Below, in pieces: positions 59,943 to 64,000 of a stretch of DNA of 64,000 nt. Made by a program: the position numbers and the translations under genes. The notes under the pieces are model-generated. The model saw nothing but the letters and a program-made list of their open reading frames with translations, was not told the origin of the DNA and made no database searches. Source of the DNA: Pseudomonas sp. TCU-HL1 (GTDB lineage Bacteria > Pseudomonadota > Gammaproteobacteria > Pseudomonadales > Pseudomonadaceae); assembly GCF_001708505.1 (NCBI RefSeq), contig NZ_CP015992.1, positions 4,216,001 to 4,280,000 of the forward strand, given 5' to 3'. Position 1 is the stretch's first letter. The number at the start of each line of letters is the position of its first letter.

Positions 59943-60770
59943 TCACTTCACCTTGTAGATGATCCCCGGACTGCACTGGACCATCTGGAAGTGATCCGGC
60001 AGGCCATTGAGCGCCTCGGATGCCCCGAGGAACAGGTAGCCGCCCGGTTTCAAGGTGGCGTGGATGCGGGTCAGGATGTCTTTCTTCACGTCGGCGGAGA
60101 AGTAGATGAGCACGTTGCGGCAGAAGACGATGTCGAACTTGCCGAGCGCCGCGTAGCTGTCCAGCAGGTTCAGCGGACGGAACTCCACACGACTGCGGAT
60201 GGCTGGCTTCACCGCCCAACGCCCTGGCCCCTTGGCATCGAAGTAGCGCGCCAGGCGCTCCTGCGACAGGCCGCGCCCCATGGCCAGGCTGTCGTACTCG
60301 CCGGAACGGCAGGCTGCCAGCATGGAACTGGACAGGTCCGTGGCGACGATTCGCGCCCCCGCCTTGAGCTGGCCGAGGTTGACCTTCTCAAACTCGTCGA
60401 TCGCCATGGAAATGGAGAAAGGCTCCTGCCCCGAGGAGCTGGCCGCCGACCAGATGCGCAGCGGCTGGTTCGGGCTCGCCTTGATCAACTCGGGCAGTAC
60501 CCGGTTCTTCAGCACTTCGAAGGGGTAGGTGTCGCGAAACCAGAGGGTTTCGTTGGTGGTCATGGCGTCGATCACCTGCTCGCGCAGGCCGCCACGGGAG
60601 AACCCCTGGATGCGCTGGGTCAGCTCACCCAGGGACTTGATGCCGTTCTGCTCCATCAGCTTGTTCAGCCGGCTGGAGACAAGATACTGCTTGTTGCTGC
60701 CCAGCAGGATGCCGCAGGTCTTTTCCAGGAACACCCGGAACTGCTCGAAATCCACATTGCCTGAAGACAC
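59943..60770 (-). CDS. cheR: CheR, chemotaxis receptor methyltransferase
   Basis: CheR methylates glutamates of chemoreceptors with S-adenosylmethionine during adaptation. The 275-residue protein has the N-terminal all-helical CheR domain (FEQFRVFLEKTCGILLGSNKQYLVSSRL) and the methyltransferase core: TNETLWFRDTYPFEVL, RIWSAASSSGQEPFSISM (SAM-binding), FDIVFCRNVLIYF. It is 39 bases after cheV, the pair found near flgA or flgB in pseudomonads. Confidence 0.96.
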   Translation of the reverse strand: MSSGNVDFEQFRVFLEKTCGILLGSNKQYLVSSRLNKLMEQNGIKSLGELTQRIQGFSRGGLREQVIDAMTTNETLWFRDTYPFEVLKNRVLPELIKASPNQPLRIWSAASSSGQEPFSISMAIDEFEKVNLGQLKAGARIVATDLSSSMLAACRSGEYDSLAMGRGLSQERLARYFDAKGPGRWAVKPAIRSRVEFRPLNLLDSYAALGKFDIVFCRNVLIYFSADVKKDILTRIHATLKPGGYLFLGASEALNGLPDHFQMVQCSPGIIYKVK

Positions 60771-60809
60771 TAGGGGCGCCTCACCGATCTATATCCGTGT
60801 CAGGGGGCC

Positions 60810-61742
60810 TCAGCCCCCGTCCGTTACCTTGATGCGTTCCACGACTCGCGCCGCCAGGTCGTCCGGCTTGAACTTGGCGAGGAAGTCATCCGCCCCCACC
60901 TTCTTCACCATCGCCTGGTTGAACACCCCGGAGAGCGAAGTATGCAGGAGGATATGCAGTTTCTGCATGCGCGGATCGTTGCGGATTTCCGCCGTCAGGG
61001 TATAGCCGTCCATCTCGGGCATCTCGATGTCGGAAACGATCATCAGCAATTCCCGTTCCGGCGCCTTGCCCTCCTCCACCATCTCGCGCAGGTAGTTGTA
61101 TGCCTGGCGCCCGTCGTTGAGGGCCTTGACCTCGACGCCGACGGTTTCCAGGCAGCGGATCACCTGCTTGCGCGCGACGGAGGAGTCGTCGACGATCAGG
61201 ACTCGCTTGCTGACGGCCTTGCTCTGGGTCTCGATGTCGATCACGCCTTCGGACACCACCTCGGAAGTGGGCGCCACTTCTGCGAGGATCTTCTCGACGT
61301 CGATGATCTCCACCAACTGCTTGTCGACCCGGGTAACCGCCGTCAGGTAATGATCGCGACCGGTCCCCTTGGGTGGCGGATGGATCTCCTCCCAGTTCAT
61401 GTTGACGATGCGTTCGACCGAACGCACCAGGAAACCCTGCACCTTGGTGTTGTATTCCGTGATGATGACGAAGCTGTTCTTCAGGTCATCCAGGCCTCTG
61501 CGCCCAGTCGCCATGGACAGGTCAAGAATCGGAATGGTACCCCCACGGATATTGGCGACCCCACGCACCACTGGGCTGGACTTGGGCATCAGGGTGAGAC
61601 GGGGGCACTGCAGCACCTCCTTCACCTTGAACACGTTGATCCCGTAGAGCTGCGATCCGTCGAGACGGAACAGCAGCAACTCCAGGCGGTTCTGCCCGAC
61701 CAGTTGGGTACGCTGGTTAACCGAATCCAAAACACCGGCCAT
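60810..61742 (-). CDS. cheV: CheV, CheW-receiver coupling protein
   Basis: CheV couples chemoreceptors to CheA and takes part in adaptation. The 310-residue protein has a CheW domain (residues about 18-160, VVRGVANIRGGTIPILDLSMA). Its receiver domain has Asp238 (MIVSDIEMPEMDGYTLT) and the acidic pair VDDSS near 185. It is divergent from flgA, with starts 76 bases apart, and probably cotranscribed with cheR. Confidence 0.96.
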   Translation of the reverse strand: MAGVLDSVNQRTQLVGQNRLELLLFRLDGSQLYGINVFKVKEVLQCPRLTLMPKSSPVVRGVANIRGGTIPILDLSMATGRRGLDDLKNSFVIITEYNTKVQGFLVRSVERIVNMNWEEIHPPPKGTGRDHYLTAVTRVDKQLVEIIDVEKILAEVAPTSEVVSEGVIDIETQSKAVSKRVLIVDDSSVARKQVIRCLETVGVEVKALNDGRQAYNYLREMVEEGKAPERELLMIVSDIEMPEMDGYTLTAEIRNDPRMQKLHILLHTSLSGVFNQAMVKKVGADDFLAKFKPDDLAARVVERIKVTDGG

Positions 61743-61790
61743 GACCAGACTCCTATTACAAGTCGTTAGGCGCCCGCTTCAGACTAGCAG

Positions 61791-61807
61791 GCGGCACGAG
61801 CCTTGCT
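61791..61807 (+). promoter_or_regulatory. Candidate sigma-54 promoter of flgA
   Basis: GCGGCACGAGCCTTGCT has GGCACG, TTGCT and GG-N10-GC spacing. flgA is a FleQ/sigma-54 class II gene in P. aeruginosa. The site ends only 11 bases before the first flgA ATG, so the message would have almost no leader or translation would start at a later ATG. Confidence 0.6.
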
Positions 61808-61818
61808 TCTCAGTTTGC

Positions 61819-62580
61819 ATGAACACTATGACGACGCTTTTCCGACACTTGATGGCAAAACGCCGCAATCGCCTTGCGGCTGTTTTACCCGCTTTGTGTT
61901 GTCTCGGCTACAGCCCGGCGTCGAGTGCGACTATGACATCGCCTGAGGTGCTTATCGGCACAGCCGAAGGCTTTCTTGAGTACAGCGTCGAAGAATATCT
62001 GCGGCGTGGCAATATCCAGGGGCGCAGCGAAATCCAGGTCAATCGACTCGACCCGCGCTTGCGCCTGGCCGAGTGCGGCAGGGATTTGACGGCAAAGCTG
62101 GAAAGCCCGGCGCAGCCGCTGGGACGGGTCACTGTGCGCATTCGTTGCGATGGCAGCGCCCCCTGGACAGTGTTCGTACCGGCCCAGGTGAAGCTTTACC
62201 GCGAAGTGGTCGTCGTCACTCGGCCGATGCGCCGCGGCGCGCCTATCGAGCCCCAGGACGTCGCCCTGGCCGAGCGCGATGTCGGTTCGCTCAGCCAGGG
62301 TTTCCTGACCGATACCGGGCAGATCCTCGGCCAGAAGACCACGCGTGCCCTGATCCCCGACCAGGTATTGGCCCCCCTGCATCTGCAGCAGGCCGAAGTG
62401 GTGAGCAAAGGCGACCAGGTGGTGATCAGCGCCAGAAATACGGCGATCAACGTACGCATGCCGGGCGAGGCGATGGCCAATGGCGCACCCGGCGCACAGA
62501 TCAGGGTGAAGAACCTGAGTTCCGGACGCGTGGTCAAGGCGCGCGTCAAGGGCCCGGGCCAGGTGGAAGTGGACCTGTAG
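61819..62580 (+). CDS. flgA: FlgA, P-ring assembly chaperone
   Basis: FlgA is a periplasmic chaperone needed to assemble FlgI into the P-ring. The precursor (253 residues from the ATG at 61819) has a basic, hydrophobic leader (AKRRNRLAAVLPALCCLGYSPASSA). The SAF/FlgA domain follows, with LDPRLRLAECGRDLTAKLE and the late VVSKGDQVVISARNTAINVRMPGEAMANGAPGAQIRVKNLSSGRVVKARV. The exact start is uncertain: ATGs at 61828 and 61852 are also possible, and the sigma-54 site close upstream favours a later one or a leaderless message. Confidence 0.9.
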   Translation: MNTMTTLFRHLMAKRRNRLAAVLPALCCLGYSPASSATMTSPEVLIGTAEGFLEYSVEEYLRRGNIQGRSEIQVNRLDPRLRLAECGRDLTAKLESPAQPLGRVTVRIRCDGSAPWTVFVPAQVKLYREVVVVTRPMRRGAPIEPQDVALAERDVGSLSQGFLTDTGQILGQKTTRALIPDQVLAPLHLQQAEVVSKGDQVVISARNTAINVRMPGEAMANGAPGAQIRVKNLSSGRVVKARVKGPGQVEVDL

Positions 62581-62643
62581 AATGATTCCGCTGGCGCCCG
62601 AGCAGGCTGTTTTTCTACACTCAGCCGGTATAAAAGAATTTTC

Positions 62644-62670
62644 TAAAGTTATCCTGGACAGGGCCGATAA
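62644..62670 (+). promoter_or_regulatory. Sigma-28 (FliA) promoter of flgM
   Basis: TAAA, 15 bases, then GCCGATAA match the FliA consensus exactly. It lies 38 bases before flgM and agrees with class IV control of flgMN, giving the feedback loop in which FliA raises its own anti-sigma factor. Confidence 0.9.
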
Positions 62671-62708
62671 AACGGTAAGCGTCCAACTAGCGTCCGAGGT
62701 TCAGCATC

Positions 62709-63047
62709 ATGGTCATCGACTTCAACCGGCCCAATAACGGCCCAGCGCCCGCCAACACGGGGCGTACTGGCAACACTCAGGCTGGCAAGATCGAAACCGT
62801 CACCAGCGGCCAGGCTGCTGCAACCCAGAACACCGGCGAGCAGGCCCCGACTGCCCGCAGCGGCGAATCCGTGCAACTGAGCAGCGACGCTCAGTTGCTG
62901 CAGAAAGCCGGCGAAAAACTCCGCGACCTGCCCGAAGTGGACAAGGAACGCGTGGAAAAGCTCAAGCAGGCCATTGCCGACGGCTCCTACCAGGTCGATA
63001 GCAAGCGCGTGGCCAGCAAGCTGCTGAACTTCGAATCCCAGCGCTAG
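62709..63047 (+). CDS. flgM: FlgM, anti-sigma-28 factor
   Basis: FlgM holds FliA inactive until hook completion, when it is exported. The 112-residue protein has a disordered, Thr/Gly/Ala/Gln-rich N-terminal half and the FliA-binding helices EVDKERVEKLKQAIADGSYQVDSKRVASKLLNFE at the C-terminus. It starts MVIDFNRPNN. In P. aeruginosa it is also the target of HsbA, encoded at 4276. It is followed by flgN after 47 bases. Confidence 0.95.
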   Translation: MVIDFNRPNNGPAPANTGRTGNTQAGKIETVTSGQAAATQNTGEQAPTARSGESVQLSSDAQLLQKAGEKLRDLPEVDKERVEKLKQAIADGSYQVDSKRVASKLLNFESQR

Positions 63048-63094
63048 TCCACGGGCAGCGCTGGGGAACCTGGACGCTAGGCCCCAGAGCGCGT

Positions 63095-63562
63095 ATGCAC
63101 GATACCAACCTGCTTCAGCTGTTCACCGACGATATCGGCCACGCCAAGCGTTTGCTTGAGCTGATGGACGAAGAATTCCAGGTTCTGGGTGAGCGCGACC
63201 TTGTCCGCCTCGAGAAACTGCTTGCAGACAAGCAGCCCCTGCTTGCCCAGCTCGACCAGCACGGCCGCCAGCGCAGCCAGTTGCTGGCCAGCCTCCAGCT
63301 CAGCGCCGATCGGGCCGGTCTCGAGCAACTTGCCGCACGCTCGCCCCTGGGCCGGGACCTGCTGGACCGCAGCGAGGAGCTCGGCCAACTGCTGGACCGC
63401 TGCCAGTCGATCAACGAGCGCAATGGCCGGTTGATCCGCGCCAACCGCGCATCGGTCGGCAACATGCTCGGCATCCTGCGCGGCGGCGACACGCCCGGCC
63501 TCTATGACGCCCGAGGTGCTACCGCTAGAATCGGCCAACAGCGCCCGCTCAGCCAGGCCTGA
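63095..63562 (+). CDS. flgN: FlgN, export chaperone for FlgK and FlgL
   Basis: FlgN guards the hook-filament junction proteins before export. The 155-residue protein is helical and charged (LLELMDEEFQVLGERDLVRLEKLLADKQPLLAQLD, residues about 20-55; C-terminal INERNGRLIRANRASVGNMLGILRG). Position after flgM is the standard order. Its substrates FlgK and FlgL are encoded at 21457 and 20195. Confidence 0.93.
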   Translation: MHDTNLLQLFTDDIGHAKRLLELMDEEFQVLGERDLVRLEKLLADKQPLLAQLDQHGRQRSQLLASLQLSADRAGLEQLAARSPLGRDLLDRSEELGQLLDRCQSINERNGRLIRANRASVGNMLGILRGGDTPGLYDARGATARIGQQRPLSQA

Positions 63563-63651
63563 CAAGACATTACAAGAAGAGCGCAAAGACATGGCGGCAT
63601 GATGCCACTATGCTTTGAGCAGTCCGCTTTGCGTTTGGAGAGACCTGGACC

Positions 63652-64000
63652 GTGTCCAACCCATTCCACGAAGAGAACGGCCCCCAACCCCCCAAGGTGC
63701 TCAAGGCACCGGTAGAGATCCTGGCCAACCTTCGTCTGCTGCAGCAACACCACGATCCCCTGATCATCACCTTCCACGACCGTAATCAGCGCTTCCAGAG
63801 CTACCTGGTAGAAGTGGACCGCGACCGCGGACTGATCGCCCTGGACGAAATGATCCCGAACGATGGCGAGCGCTTCATGAAGAATGGCGAAACCTTCCGT
63901 ATCGAAGGTTTTCATGAAGGCGTGCGCATTGCCTGGGAAACCCTTCAAGCCGCGACCGTCGGCGAGTTCGAGGGCGATCGCTGCTATTGGTGCGCCCTGC
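63652..64000 (+). CDS. flgZ: FlgZ (YcgR-type PilZ protein), 3' end beyond window
   Basis: FlgZ/YcgR proteins bind c-di-GMP through a PilZ domain and slow the motor or affect swarming. The 116 codons present begin at a GTG (VSNPFHEENGPQPPKVLKAP) and cover the N-terminal YcgR domain (PLIITFHDRNQRFQSYLVEVDRDRGLIALDE). The PilZ domain lies past the window end. GGAG lies about a dozen bases upstream. It is last in flgA-flgM-flgN-flgZ, the P. aeruginosa order. Confidence 0.9.
   Translation, partial: MSNPFHEENGPQPPKVLKAPVEILANLRLLQQHHDPLIITFHDRNQRFQSYLVEVDRDRGLIALDEMIPNDGERFMKNGETFRIEGFHEGVRIAWETLQAATVGEFEGDRCYWCAL

Overview
The window is a GC-rich piece of a Pseudomonas chromosome, most like the P. 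aeruginosa / P. resinovorans side of the genus. The evidence is the FleQ-FleSR flagellar hierarchy, FleQ with the LFRS c-di-GMP motif at residues 142-145, the HptB-HsbR-HsbA module, and an arginine transaminase (aru) cluster with the content known from P. aeruginosa. No rRNA, tRNA or CRISPR array was seen. Roughly two thirds of the window is a polar-flagellum locus. The rest is a 27 kb metabolic and regulatory block that sits inside it.

Region 1 (1-32.8 kb) is read almost entirely from the minus strand. In coordinate order it holds fliL (cut by the window edge), fliK, hptB-hsbR-hsbA, fliJIHGFE, fleR-fleS, fleQ, fliT/fleP, two fliS copies, fliD, flaG, fliC, flgL, flgK, flgJ, flgI, flgH, flgG, flgF, an IS481-type insertion sequence, flgE, flgD, flgC and flgB. 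It covers rod, hook, filament, export apparatus, MS-ring and switch parts plus their regulators. The control sites are unusually readable. GG-N10-GC sigma-54 promoters precede fliL, fliK, fliE, fleS, flgF, flgB and (region 3) flgA. TAAA-N15-GCCGATA sigma-28 promoters precede fliC and flgM. A sigma-70-like promoter precedes fleQ. This fits the four-tier FleQ > sigma-54 > FleSR > FliA cascade.

Region 2 (33-59.9 kb) is not flagellar. On the minus strand it has a flavodoxin-fold quinone reductase and a peptide/opine-type ABC importer with a Tat-exported binding protein, with a divergent Rrf2 regulator beside it. Next come an MFS exporter, an aldehyde dehydrogenase, aruH, aruI, an acyl-CoA module (NDP-forming acyl-CoA synthetase, acyl-CoA dehydrogenase, enoyl-CoA hydratase), an amino-acid permease, the hybrid kinase aruS overlapping a periplasmic binding-protein gene, and aruR. 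A TetR regulator is followed on the plus strand by a PotF-like binding protein, a class III aminotransferase, a LuxR-type regulator and ohr. Together these suggest uptake, sensing and transaminative breakdown of arginine or related guanidino and polyamine compounds.

Region 3 (59.9-64 kb) returns to motility: cheR and cheV (minus), then divergent flgA, flgM, flgN and the start of flgZ (plus). From recall, cheV-cheR lead straight into flgB in some other pseudomonads, so region 2 looks like a block placed between cheR and flgB.

Intergenic space carries at least three families of palindromic repeats. The insertion sequence lies exactly inside one of these repeats, in the 3' untranslated region of flgBCDE.
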